Source: Dirofilaria immitis (lineage: Eukaryota; Nematoda; Chromadorea; Rhabditida; Onchocercidae). Taken from it: DNA of 64,000 nucleotides. Shown piece after piece: positions 14,250 to 26,746 of the stretch (position 1 is the stretch's first letter; each line of letters starts with the position of its first letter). Below the pieces are notes generated by a model. That model was not told where the DNA came from. It did not search any database and saw only the letters and a list, made by a program, of their open reading frames with translations. The position numbers and the translations under genes are program-made. The DNA lies in contig JAKNDB010000014.1 of the NCBI GenBank assembly GCA_024305405.1, forward strand, positions 434,001 to 498,000, given 5' to 3'.

Positions 14250-17200
14250 ACAATGTCTTTGATGAATGCGGGTAAAATTAATGAAGGTATTGTAAGTACG
14301 AATAGATGCAGCAACGTTGACTCAGGGAAAACTGAAACAGGAGCATTTCGTCCAGTTACAAGAAGACGTTACGTGCAAAATGAATCGAATCAGGTGTGGT
14401 TTAGCTCTTTAAGTAACGACGTAAGTATCTGTAAAATTACTTACCATTCTCCATACTGTTTTCTTTCATTATTTGCTTTACGACAAACGTAAGATGTATG
14501 AATGTACTGATATTTGATATGATTTTGAGAGAGAATAATTTTTCTTTTTTCATTCATCTCCATATCTCTATTTTTATGCAAATTTTAATTTAACTGATTT
14601 CATTTATTAATTCTTATCTTAAATATTATATTTCAGCTGTAGCATTATTTTAAGAATTTAAAAATAAAAGAGTTTCATGTTTTAATATGATTCGCAACAT
14701 TGTGCGACATTAAGAAAATCAGAATTAGGTTGTCTTAAAATATGTATTGTTATATGACATCCATCATCTTCCGCCTTGTATCTCAAATCTACCGTCGTCA
14801 TTTTTCTTTTTACCTTTTTTACTGCCTATAAAAGTCCTTTGTAAATTACGCGCAGCAGGTGGTGATAATAGTTTGGATGGTGATGTGTAGTCGATGGTTA
14901 CATTTTGTAACAATTGACAGATCATTTTAGAAATTATATATCCTATTTATTCTGCAATCATTATCCACTTCAAAATTACCATTGAACACAATATGTCGTT
15001 CATTTTTTCATCATGCTATATATAGATCGGCTGAATAATATGAAATTTGATAAATAATAGAAAAGCTGTGAAATTGTTGAAAATTCAAAAAATATTTTGA
15101 CTTGGAAATTTAGATTTCCTCGAGTAATATCTTATCAGACCATTTTCAAATTAATATCTTATCAGACCATTTTCAAATTAACTATATGAATTTTACAAGC
15201 ATCCAAGTGTATTTTTAAAGGCCATTAATCACAATATTTTGTGCTATCGTTGAACGAGTTAACTAATGCAATCATGAACCCTGACGGTATACTTATTTTA
15301 TCTTTCAATCATACTCTTTCATATATTATTGTTAGTTATGTTAATAGAACTTTTCATATGTAACATTATAACTGATGTCATTAGTGGTACATGAATGATA
15401 CTTTAAATTTAAAGTTTTATACTTCTTATTCGACTTGTCGATTTCATCGATCAATGTAACCACTGTTGCAAAATATGCATTATAATTTGTAAGAATGTCA
15501 TTAAAGTATTTTAGTCACAACCCAATAATAGTTTTTCTGATAATTTTCAGTAATCATTTTTTTATAAAATAACATGATGTTAATTTAATGGCTGTCATGT
15601 CTATAGCGATAACCTTTCTTTTGGCTTCAGTCATTTTCATTTTAAAATTATAAAAATGGCACCATTGAACCTTTTCCTTTTTCGTTAATAATCATTAATT
15701 ATTTTTGTCCTCTAAATCTTCAATTTCAAATTTCATTCCCATCTTTCAGCGACTTTTAGCTCTGTTTTACGAAAAATAGGCACCGGTTTATAGTGCAGAT
15801 AATAAAAATTTCTTTGGTAAAAGAATTAACTACTTATTTCTTCTCTCTCCTTTTCAATTTATAAGATATTCTGAATTTTAATTCGTTTGTCTGTTTTTTC
15901 AGGTAACTGATTGCAACCACTTAATTTAGCAGAAAATATTTAATATCACATTGTGACAATGATTTAGATTATGATTAAAAAATCATTAATTGTTAAGAAT
16001 ATTTGTTACAAAAATCAGGCATAAAAAGTTCATCTAATTAGTACAGTGATTATTAAAACCGGAAATTTTATACTACATTCAAATACTTCGTTTGTTTCGA
16101 ACTAAATTATAATTATTCGAGTTATAAAACAAAAGTAGGATACTGGAATGTGTGTATGGCAGTATTTCACCTACTCTTCATTGTTGTTAAGAGTATTATT
16201 TTATCAAAAAATTTAAGACATTTGACTTCGAGATAAATAGTTTTGATTAATTTAGGATTCTGGAAATATAATCGACAAAAACATTGCATTCGATTTAATG
16301 CTTACCAATCATCATCAGCAGCAACAACAGCCAGTAACCTATGGAATAATTGAGAGAAACGTCGATACGAAAGTATAGCATCGAAATTTCGCTTTGATCG
16401 TGAAACCAAATCGCCTTCTTCTCCGATTACTATGCGACTTCGTAGTTATAACAGTAACTTTTACTTATCATTTATCTCTGTATAAAAATTTATGTGATGA
16501 AGTGAGCAATTTCAACTTGCTAACAAGTTATCGTATATGATCGTTCATAAGCCAAATTTGTCAACAAAGATAAGTTACTGATTGTTTCTCGTTGCATAAC
16601 AATGAACACGAATCATTTGTTATTCTTTTATAATGTTAATTTTAAATATATTTCACTTTTGAAAGCATACGATATATTTCATTTAAAGAAATCCATATAG
16701 AAGAGTATAGGGAAGTTTTGTCCAAATGTTTACTACTTATATTTATATGAATAGATGTACTTCATCTGTTTGATCATACAGTCAGAATGTCTGTTAGTTT
16801 TTCTTTCCGGAATCTGCGGCAGATGCAGAAAAAAATATTCAGATTAGAATTTGAAATGTATTAAAATGCATTGATTGATTATTGAAATATAAAGAATATT
16901 GTAGACAGTAGTAATGGCGACAGTTCACGTGAGACACTTGTCGCGGCGCGTCGACAACCGGTTAAAGTGATTATTCACAATCCTAGTGTTCGACGTTCAT
17001 CTTTAGCTTCTACAACAACTAGCTATCACTATCATCAACAGTCGAACAAAACGGATTTCATAAACGAACTGGATGCATTGCCCACGCATCCGCTGAAACG
17101 TGGCCGTATGATTAGCAGCGGTCGACCGTCGCTGGATTTTGAAAAAATGCGAGAGGTTGATATCCAATTCGCATCAAAATATATGGACTTAAAAATGAAG

Positions 17201-18622
17201 TGAAATAGAAAAATAAATTCAAAATTGAATTAAAAGCATAAATTCCGAAGTTATTTTTTAATGAAATTAATAAAATCAAGTTAAATTCTACCATTCCTAT
17301 AATTATTCACTTTATTTTTATCCTGGTGTCCTAAATATAGCTGAATATCTGTAAAATGAAATATAATTCTATTTCTGCGTAATTCATTAGTTCAATTCTT
17401 AATTTATGTTAGTAATGTTTGCAGTAGATAATTTTTTACTATCGTAATTGGCATAAGTAGTAAATTACTATATCAAGTCTTTTTCGAGACTGCGTATTGG
17501 ATTACAAGTCATCTCATTAATCTTTCAGAATTAAAATAATTCTTTATTCATGCATGATTTAGTGAGATGAACTAGAAACTTCAGTGGCACTCTTCTTGTG
17601 CTGCTTGCTAGATATGATATGATAACGTGAACATAAACATGAATAATACAAGCATAAGAAAAGAGTCAAAGTAAATCGCGATACAAATTGTTCACTATAT
17701 AAATAGAATAATTGCATTTGATTCTTTTGATTTATGATCATTTTTTCTATAATTTGAAAATAAACGTATTCAAAATGGCAGAAGGATATAAATTTTGTTT
17801 CGATAATGATTTTAATAATTTCAATCGCTTCATATAATCATTTTAGTTCTGTTATTTTATTGCAGCGCTTGGTGGTAAGCAATGTTTGTGGCATTGGATC
17901 TCAAGAATTCGTCGATTCAGCAATGGGTAATAATGATAAAGACATTGAGAAACGAAAAGTAAGCGATTTATTTCTTGAGATTTATTACTGCTGTTATTAC
18001 TTTAAATTTGAAACTGTCTATTTCGAAATTTCAATTTGTCATACATGTATAGAATATTATATAACTCGATTTTATGGTGATCAGATAAGATTGGTTTAAC
18101 CCGTAATTTATGTGATTATGAAAGTGCGACTAACCAGCATTTATTGAAATAATTGCTTTTGGCTTGGATCTGTCTGGCAGTTCTTGTGATTTCTTCATTA
18201 TCTTCATTACATATTATTCCAGTTATTCTGGCACCTTATATCATCATATATTACATTTCAACTCTCTTCAATATCCGTTAAACTTTATAGACAATAAAAT
18301 TGGTCATAGTGTAAATATTACTGACATATTTCCATATCACGCATGTATTTCCGGGCATTGTATCAGTACGTTAGGAATTTTGATTTTTTTTTATTGATTT
18401 ATCTTTTATTTTTTTCTCATCGTTCTACTGTATTTAAAAAAATTAATTAATGATATTTTGCAGCAGGACTGGGCGCTAACAACTTCTACCTCAGGCGGAC
18501 GTCGCTGTCCGCAGCACCAACAGGTGCGTTGCCAACAAGCCGATTGCACATTCCGACCCGTCGATTATGACGGTACACAAACAGGTGGCGGTGGTAATAG
18601 TAGTAACAATGGTGACCAGTGA
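2210..18622 (+). CDS. Unknown low-complexity nematode protein, 9 coding exons
   Basis: I do not recognise this protein. Coding exons, joined by consistent phases: 2210-2413, 2489-2561, 3497-3590, 11568-11675, 14195-14420, 16256-16453, 16905-17155, 17866-17958 and 18464-18622, giving about 468 residues. The start MLGKLVNKFKKHS is the first ATG of its exon, 10 bases after an in-frame stop of another frame. Visible features are an acidic patch (GTESDDDELEQLDS), a Ser/Pro patch (SSPPNLTSSPPLASEF), a Thr/Ala run encoded by a CAACAG repeat, a His/Gln stretch, a basic segment ending near KRGRM, and a Gly/Asn-rich tail with four cysteines. No signal peptide or membrane span is seen, so it is probably a disordered intracellular protein. 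The exon at 16256 needs one extra base near 16358 to stay open. Reading through the 17155 donor gives an alternative short end at 17203. Exons are supported by splice signals and phase only. Confidence 0.6.
3426..3454. repeat. (CT)n microsatellite
   Basis: Uninterrupted CT dinucleotide run in the intron just upstream of the third coding exon. It may serve as part of a pyrimidine-rich stretch ahead of the acceptor at 3496. Confidence 0.9.
4803..4979. repeat. (TAG)n/(AAT)n compound trinucleotide tract
   Basis: About 175 bases of GTA/TAG repeats with ACG interruptions, turning into AAT repeats at the right end. On the minus strand it creates an artificial Leu/Tyr-only open frame. Confidence 0.95.
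5850..5899. repeat. (CAT)n trinucleotide tract
   Basis: About 16 CAT/ATC units with a single CTC interruption, inside the 8 kb intron. Confidence 0.95.
7746..7960 (+). repeat. Direct repeat pair, 27 bases
   Basis: The 27-base word beginning GAATAGCACTCGTTACATTT occurs at 7746-7772 and again at 7934-7960, 188 bases apart and identical. The intervening sequence is not obviously duplicated. Confidence 0.85.
8029..8056. repeat. (AGT)n trinucleotide tract
   Basis: Short imperfect AGT/AAT repeat in the 8 kb intron, of the same composition as the larger tract at 4.8 kb. Confidence 0.85.
11676..14194 (+). other. Intron of the unknown gene
   Basis: AT-rich intron between coding exons ending at 11675 and starting at 14195. 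Open frames near 13036-13329 and 13652-13849 have repetitive hydrophobic or Tyr-rich composition and no good splice signals, so I treat them as chance frames. Confidence 0.45.
14203..14252 (+). repeat. (CAACAG)n repeat inside a coding exon
   Basis: About eight CAACAG/CAGCAA units. In the phase set by the upstream exon the repeat is read as ACA/GCA codons (Thr/Ala) and not as CAA/CAG (Gln). A polyglutamine reading would hit a stop right after the repeat (CAATGTCTTTGA). Confidence 0.85.
14421..16255 (+). other. Intron of the unknown gene, with a 27-bp tandem repeat
   Basis: Begins with a strong GTAAGT donor after AACGAC and ends in AATTTAG before GATTCTGG. Apart from two tandem copies of a 27-base unit at 15125-15181, nothing recognisable is seen. 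Confidence 0.45.
15125..15181 (+). repeat. Tandem duplication, two 27-base units
   Basis: Two adjacent identical copies starting TAATATCTTATCAGACCATT, with the match running a few bases into the next unit. Located in an intron. Confidence 0.9.
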
Positions 18623-18697
18623 TTTAATACATTATGACTTCAGGCTCAGGTGAACCCGACAGACAGACAACCTTTTCTTTCTTCTCCTCTCTTTTCT

Positions 18698-18728
<31 letters not shown>

Positions 18729-21700
18729 CAGTTTTTTGTTGAAAATTAAAAAAATTTTCTTTATTTGTTTGTTTAACTTTTCTCACCATTTGTTTTCATT
18801 TTTCAACTAAGTTTTGGGAAATTTAAATCACGGTAAGAAAAGCACAAATAATCGATAAAAGCATAGCATTTTTGCAGATATGCATAAACGAATTGTATGA
18901 AAATATTTTTAACTAATTACCATTATTATCTTCTTATATTCATTCATTCAGTTTTTTATGTTTTGAAACTTTGAATGTTTCTTGTTGTTACTAACTGTTT
19001 TTTTTTTTTGAAATTCTACTTTTCGGAAATAATATTTATTATTGCAAGTCTTCATTATATTCCACATCTTTACTACGATAAATATAGACGCTCTAATTTA
19101 AGTTGATATTTGCAACGAAATTTCTCATACTTGAAGTCTGAAAACCCATTGCAATTTTTAGATCAAGTAATATACATGATTATCGAGAGCTAGGGTCGTC
19201 GTTTCGAGAAAGTTAAAAATTAATTGTATAATCAATTTTAATTTATAATCTATGTCAGAGTCATTTTCCCTTATAGTCATGATGCTTTGATTTGTTTTTG
19301 GGTCTTATCCATCGATCAAAGAAAAGATAAGCCTTATTTGGTCAGGTTAGAATTAGAAAGGCAGCTATAAATAACGGGTACGCAATCTGTCGTAGATTAT
19401 ACACCGTCTTGCAATTTTTGCTTTATTCTAGAGCTTATTTTTTGTTTTTATGGCAGCATCATTATCCTGTTCTCCCTACTCCCTTTCCCTTTCAACTATG
19501 CATGCAACACACAATCAATAAAATAATGATATGTTATTTCATCTTGAATTTCATATGCTTCTTCAGATTTCCTTCATTTTTTCCTATGATTGAAATTGTT
19601 TGTATTAATGAAAATTTAAAACAATCTACATGGAAGCTGAACAGTGTTCTCTAAACAATGTGTATTCTGTATTTGGATAGGATATCACGAAGTCGATTTG
19701 CTCAAGGTACCAGCTCATGTTTTATTTTTTCCATTTTATGGAACTATTCGGAATAATGATTTGGATTTTTTTGGTATTTTTATTTAAAATAATTATTTGA
19801 GTAAAATGAATTGAAAAGAAATGAGAATGAAACATAAACTGGTACTAGCATCATAGTGATTGACATTATCGGTGCATCATTAACTACAATTATGGCATAT
19901 TATGATGTTCAGATTTCAAGCTTATAGCATATCTTTTCATCTGTCTTTTTTAATTATCAGTTCCATCTCATATTGCGAATTTTAATTATACTTTTATTCA
20001 TTATTCCATTGAATATATTAGCTTGAAATTGTAGAACATCAAAATATGCTAAATTTAGCTATTATTTTGTTTCGCGTCGTGATCTCCTCACATTGTATGA
20101 GTCTTTGTTCGATTAAAAAGGATTAATATTTTTAAAAATTTGAACTTTATTTGGAAATCCCGAATTATTAAAAATTTTATAGAAATTATCGCTTTTTTTC
20201 CTCACATCTTAATTCATTCATACTATTAAGATTAAGTTATCCTGAAATCTTCATTTCGCTTGCTTATTTGTCTTTTCTCCATACCGCCCAGAGTATCCTC
20301 TTTTCCATGTTGTTGTACTCTTCTTTTCTACAGCTTTTTTTATTCTAACTTTTCAATGGACAGACAATAGGCAGCAGATTTTGTTGCTTCCTCAAAATTC
20401 ATATTGCCTCATTCCAAATTAACTTTTCAAAATTCTTCTAGAAAAGTTGGAAATTGAATACTAAATGCAATTTTTTTATCTCGGATATCGATTAAAGTCA
20501 TAAAGCATTTTATTTCTAAATTGTTTTCATCCATCTTCAGATATCATTTCCTTTTATTTTTTGTTGCATGAAATTTTTTTGTTATGCTGCTTTCATTTAA
20601 AGCATTTTTCTTGCCTTCATACTTCGTTTTTGATTGTCTCGATTTTTCCATCACGCTCTTTTCTTTATCAAAAGTATGATCTTTAATGGGTTTCTTTCTA
20701 ATAACAGATGTCATATGGTGCCCATTCATTCATTTCAGTCAACATCACTTATTTTTCAGTATCTATATAATTTTTATACTCTTTTATTGCTTTTATATGA
20801 AAAATCGCACAAAAATTTGTGCAGCTGAGGTTATAATTATTAGTTGCAATTTAACGAATCCACGATATCTTCTGAAATGATGCTGAATTATATCATATAA
20901 ATAAAAGAAGTTCATATATTTTATTTTTGTTTTTCAATTTTCCCTAATTAATATCTATATACTAAAATTTCGAAATTTCTTGCATAATATTTTTTTGATT
21001 ATATCTTCTTAAGTTTTGTAATTCTTGTGTTCACTATTGCTATCACTGATTAATGTTGTTCATATTTCCATCTTTTCCAGTTGAAAATATATCTATACCA
21101 TTTATTGTTGTACAGAGTTCACTTCTTTACTTCATTTCCCAATAATACTTATTTAATTCGATTAATATAGTTTAAAAGTTTTCATGACATTAATATACTA
21201 AAGCTACCTGGAAATGGAAATGTATTTAGCACTGCATTTCTCTATTTTTTGAATCCAGATTTGTATTCAGTTAAACTTCTGTTCATTTTCTATAACTTTT
21301 ATGTATACATTTGAACAAAAGAAATGAGAACTCTTGAGGTGGAATAAAGATAAAGAGGAATTTCTTAATTTGTGGGAAGTTTCTATTCACTGTATCCCTC
21401 AAATTCATTCAAACCTTAATCCCTCAATTCTCTTCTCTTCCTCAGTGTTTGAAACGCCAGGCCAACATTTGTCAGATTTTTCGAATTAAACGAAATGAAA
21501 CTAATCATCATCTGCATTCATCATTCATTAGATTTTTTGTTACTGTTGCTGCTATAAGCTATTAGCATGATTCATTTATACTATTGATGGAGGATACATT
21601 TGTTTGAGTATCTCATTTTGCATTTCAATACTTTGTGGTATAAATTTCAGTATACTGCAAAGTTTTTGTTTCGGTATCTTTTAGCCTTTATTCGAGTGCT

Positions 21701-24700
21701 CAGCAAAATTGTCATCCAAAAGTCAAAAATGCTTCATCGGCTATTTTTGTTGCTCTGAAATTTCTAATTCATTAAACTTGAAGCTTACATTAATGATGGG
21801 AACAAAAACATAGTGTTGCAGTCATATCAACTGAACGGGAAAGCATTTGAATTCTAATATTTTTTTGACGTTTTATCAAAATTAGTTGAGCAGGTCTTAA
21901 TTTTTTGAAAATATTTCGAAAACGATAGTTTAAGATATTAATTTAGAATTCGCTCAAACATCTTTCGGATCATTATGAAATAATATTTTATCATTTGAAA
22001 AATAAAGACTCTGCAACCGAAAGTTGCAGGAACTACAGAATTCTTGCCTTCAGGAAGTTTTCGGAAACTCTCCGTTTTCATGATTATTAAATGATAAATA
22101 TTGATTTATTCTCCTCGCTATCACCTCTAGATGTATTTCTTGCTTGAAAATTCATTCTGTAAATTTTGGTGCATAGATTTAAAATTTAGTGTAGATTTTG
22201 GATGAAGTGATACTGGTGAAAGAAAGCTAAATGTAGCCATGTTTTTTGAACGAAATCGATGTTCTGCTTGAAAAAATTTCATATTTTTTCTCAGTCCTTA
22301 TGTGAGATCATTTTTAAGAAACCATCGAAAAATTTGTCGAATTTTTTCCTCTATTTTCATCTTTCACCGTTCGCTGTTTTAATATTTAAAAGATAAATTT
22401 AATATTGCAGTTTACTGTTGATCGAATCATTATTGCAGGGATCTATTCTTACATATACTCTTTAATCGAAATTCTGGAAAAAATATCATGCATAACCATA
22501 CTCGTTGTCATATGATACGGTGGATATGAATAATTTCATAATTGCCTATATAATTTCAAAGGGTCTATTCTATTTTTGAATTTTTCTTCTGCTACTGTTA
22601 CTAATGCTGTTATCATAGCTCTTCTAACTATACTTTCACTATTATTGCTACTGTTACTACTACTACTACCTCGTTCCACGAAATTATTGAAAAAAATAAC
22701 TTTTTCCCCATCCTGTTCTTTTCTTTATTATGTTAGAAAAAAATCAATTATTTTAGAGGTCTATTCAGGGAGCTATCGTAATTCTGCTTCCTTTCGGATC
22801 TAGAATTTTTGATTTTATGCTTATCAGGAAAATTCTTCTGTTATTGTTTTCATTCGTTAAAAACAATCAATGAAGTGTTATCCTTACCTCGTAAGAATTT
22901 GATTTCTCTTCACTCCAGCTAATGTTTTTAGGACGTAGAAATTTGTTTTTTTTTACGTCTATTTAGGACATAGTAACTTGGTCAAGTCATGAAGAATATT
23001 TACTGTTTTTTCTTTATTATGGCGCTTAATTGAAATAAACTTTTTTACATGAAATAAATACTTTTAGATCCATTCTACTGTTGAATCAAATTCGATTTCA
23101 GAATTAAACTTAAACAGATATATTAATTAATTTTCAGTTTATGTTTCTGCAAAACCACTTTTACAGTATATTCATCGCGTACGATTGTAACTCCTATGCT
23201 CTGTTTTTCGTAAATTTCATTTTCCTTTTGATAGTAAGTATGAATTATATGTATGTAAGTATTTATAGGAATATGTGAATGTGTGTGCAGCAGTGTACTG
23301 TACAGTACAGAAATAATTTTGTAAAATACGATGTAATTAATGTAGAAGATAATATAATGTATTTTAACGCATTACATAGGAATGAGAAATTTTATTCTAT
23401 AAATTGTACAGTACCCTCTGTAATGTACTTCTCTTCATTGTGACGCATACAAATATATGTTCAAAATTTGTTTATTATTGTATCTCGTACTATTTCTTTC
23501 CTCTTCATCTTTTTATTCCGTAATGTTTTTCTTTTTTTGTCGCTTTTATCATATATACGTTTCTACAATACACCTTTTATTCTTTGTTTTTCTTCTCTTT
23601 TTTTTTTTCAAATTAATTTTTCGTGAACACATTAACAGTTAGTAGATTTTAATGAAAAAATCGATTTGTTTTTTCAAACAGATGCATCATTTCCAGCAGA
23701 ATCATCTGATGTCTAATTATTCCAATATATGGTAGATTGATTTTTCATACGTATATACTATTATTGGCATAAACCGAAATCATTGATAACAAAGCAGTAT
23801 ATTGGTTCCATTTAGATCAGTGACAATCAAATATCATTGCTTGATTAACGGATGATGCATTCTGAATCTCAGAGAAAAATAATCTTTTCGTTGTTTTGAA
23901 TTTTGGTCACTACTACCAAATCAAAAGTTGGCGATGTAAAATTAATTTCCGTATAGGAATTAGTAGAAGATATATTACCATCCTATGCTTGTTCACAAAA
24001 AAAGAAAAAATTACAAGAAATTGGGAAGAATGTATAGAACATGTTAATTGATAAATCTGGTGCATCAAGTAGAATTTAATTCAATTGTTACTTATAGGCA
24101 AAGGAAAAAAATTGTCCTACTATTGAAAATATTCGTACAATCATTTGGAATCGTTAGGTAATAGTGGTCGGATTTTTTATCTGGAATTTCCAGAGTTTTC
24201 TTGAAGCTAAATTAGTACTGTTATTTCCATAAAAATTCTTTAGAAAAGTGAAAAATTGACGGAAATAAAAAAGTAGATGCAATAATGTTGATATTTTCTA
24301 ACACAAGCTTTCGTTTGAAAAAACGTTCCTGTAACGTTTCTAATCCAATCATAATTTAATTTTTCTTTTCTCGCCAATGATTTATAATTATCATTTTGTA
24401 GAATTTGACAAAGCATCTCATATTCACTAAACTATCTCTACATCTATTCGAAACTTTTTGTCGGAATATAAATTTTGCGTAGTCATAAGATTTTGGCTAG
24501 TGGTAAACAAGAATGAAATAAATTTAGACAATTTACGACACCAATGATTCAATCATACAATGGCAGACATTAGCGTTCGGATAGTGAAGAAATTACTTTC
24601 TTTAATGAAATAAATGGTTTTAGTGCAAAAATTCTTCCAATGATATTTTCATTGCAACTATCGTCTCCACTATAACTGACAACGGGGAGAGAATGGTGAT

Positions 24701-26520
24701 AGTGGTTAACATTTATGCAGCAGTTTTTATCATTTTAATGCATATAAACATTTGAACGTGTTGGAAGTATTGAAGAATGATGTGAGTGTGTTAGCAGACT
24801 AATATTCAAACAAGTAGAATCACAACATAGTGTGAGATATGAAGACGAAAACTTCTGGAATTAATGATTACGGAATTCCATTAGCCTGAAAAGTAATCCT
24901 AATATCTCAGTAAATTATAAAAAATGTTTCACAACAGTTTATAAAAATATTTCAATCTTCTGCTACGTGGCATAATATAGATGTAAATTCAAATATTTTG
25001 TGTATCTTGTCCCGAAAATCGTAATAATTACGTCATCTGATTTAAGTTTCGAAATACTGTTGAAATAATGAAAACAAAGATGGAGAGAGACCCTACTGCA
25101 TGAAGATTTTTATTTAAGTTTCCGATTTCCAATGACACTTTCATTGCTTAAGAATAAATCTTCCTTCAGGCTTGCAACGACTAGAAAAAAATTGAATAGA
25201 TGGATAGATACAAAAAAAAAAAAAGAAAATGAGTAATTCTGTATCACTACTGTACAAGCATTTACTCAGATCTTTTTTGCTTGGAGTTTTCTATCGATCA
25301 ATAATCGATGAACTGGATGAAGCCTTTGATCAATTATAGCTGAATGGAAGAAAATGTTCATCTTACATTGCAATCTCGAAAAAGAACGAATGATTTCAGT
25401 CAATCGAATATTTGACGGTTTTCGTACGTATTGAGACCGTTGTATTTGATGTCATTGTACTTTTTTTTCGTACAATGGTCAGGAAACGGATTGCAATAAA
25501 GAGTTACAAGAAATCTGATGCCTGACTCCATCTAGAGTCTAATTTTGATTATAATTACAATTTAATCATTGGATAGTTCTAGCATTCCCGATATCAATAA
25601 GCTTATCAGACATTCGCAGTACTGTGACATTCTCAAAAGCATATTAAACAGTTGACTATTTTGATTCCCGAGTCAGCTTGTCCACTCAGATTTAAACAAG
25701 GCTTGTTAAATTGTTCTGAAAAATTTTTATTTAGCAACTTTAAAAGAGACCATGAACAATTTGAAACTTATTTATTTTGTTCCTAGAAAAGGTGCATTCG
25801 TCTACATGCGTGAATTTTCACTTCTTCCATATCTTTCCAGAAAACATTTGACTTTTAACAAAAAATAGCGATATGATGATTCCCCAGCACTGTTCGATTT
25901 GCTTGCCGGTAATTCAGATTATTTTTTCATGTGTTTGTGATTGATCGTTTGTTAAATCAAATTTTTGAATAGAAGAACTCCAATTGTGCATTATCAACGT
26001 TTTCAAATTTAATTTTATCAATTCCCAACATCAGTAGGTCTTAGATAACTTTTCAACAATTAAAGGAGAACTCGAAATACAATCGTTGTTTGCATTATCA
26101 ATATTTCTCAACGAATTTGTGTATCACAGCTGCGGCGAATGAACTCCGGCATAACATAATTTCATTACACAACAAATTCCTATCTAAGCTTCCAATTCTT
26201 AAACATCACAAAAGACTTTCAATCAGTATTTAAGCAAACGTCGGAAAAAATTCGATCATTTATAGAAAAAATAAAAGTTATGCGGCAATTTACGAGACTT
26301 TGCAAAGAAAGAAGCAATATGAAAGCTTTAATCATACATTGAACATATAGATATTTTTTGGTTAAATGTAAAAATTTAGTCTCATTTCTTGTAATTCTTA
26401 CTTTTTATATTAACGCTTATAATTTCCCTTCATGATTTTATTGCATAGCATTCTATTTATATTATTATAATACTTAAAATCGGAAAATTTTGAAAATCAC
26501 TCTATTTACGTTTATTTCAG
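18623..26520. other. 3' flank and intergenic region
   Basis: About 7.9 kb of AT-rich DNA with homopolymer and TC-rich patches. Open frames here (around 19.4, 20.6, 22.6 and 23.5 kb) are T-rich hydrophobic strings lacking splice context, and I read them as non-coding. If the orphan exon at 26521 is real, its upstream exons must lie here, but I could not identify them. Confidence 0.4.
18698..18724. repeat. (CT)n microsatellite in the 3' flank
   Basis: CT dinucleotide run about 75 bases after the stop of the unknown gene, probably in its 3' untranslated region. Confidence 0.9.
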
Positions 26521-26746
26521 AGTTTTATCAGGAGGAATAAAGCCAAACTATCGATCTTCTGATGAAACAGTTCCAGAACTATTGCTATTGTGCAGCTCGA
26601 TGATCTGGAAGGAAGAATTGATTTTGATTCCGGTGCAAGAATTCGATTCCAGTTCACCATTCTCGATACAGCAACAGGAGAGTATTGATGCATACAGTGA
26701 TAGTTCAGATGTGACACTATCAATCTTCAACATTTTCAATCCATAA
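26521..26746 (+). CDS. Orphan terminal exon, unknown product
   Basis: A strong acceptor (TTTATTTCAG) is followed by one base completing a codon, then 74 codons to a TAA at 26744-26746. The peptide begins VLSGGIKPNYRSSDETVPEL and ends SSDVTLSIFNIFNP; it is Ser/Glu/Asp-rich with Gln repeats and looks like a disordered C terminus. Local GC is visibly higher than in the flanks. No preceding exon ending in the required phase was found, and the exons of the gene at 2-18.6 kb do not offer that phase. Open frames also exist on the minus strand here, but without good splice context. Confidence 0.35.
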
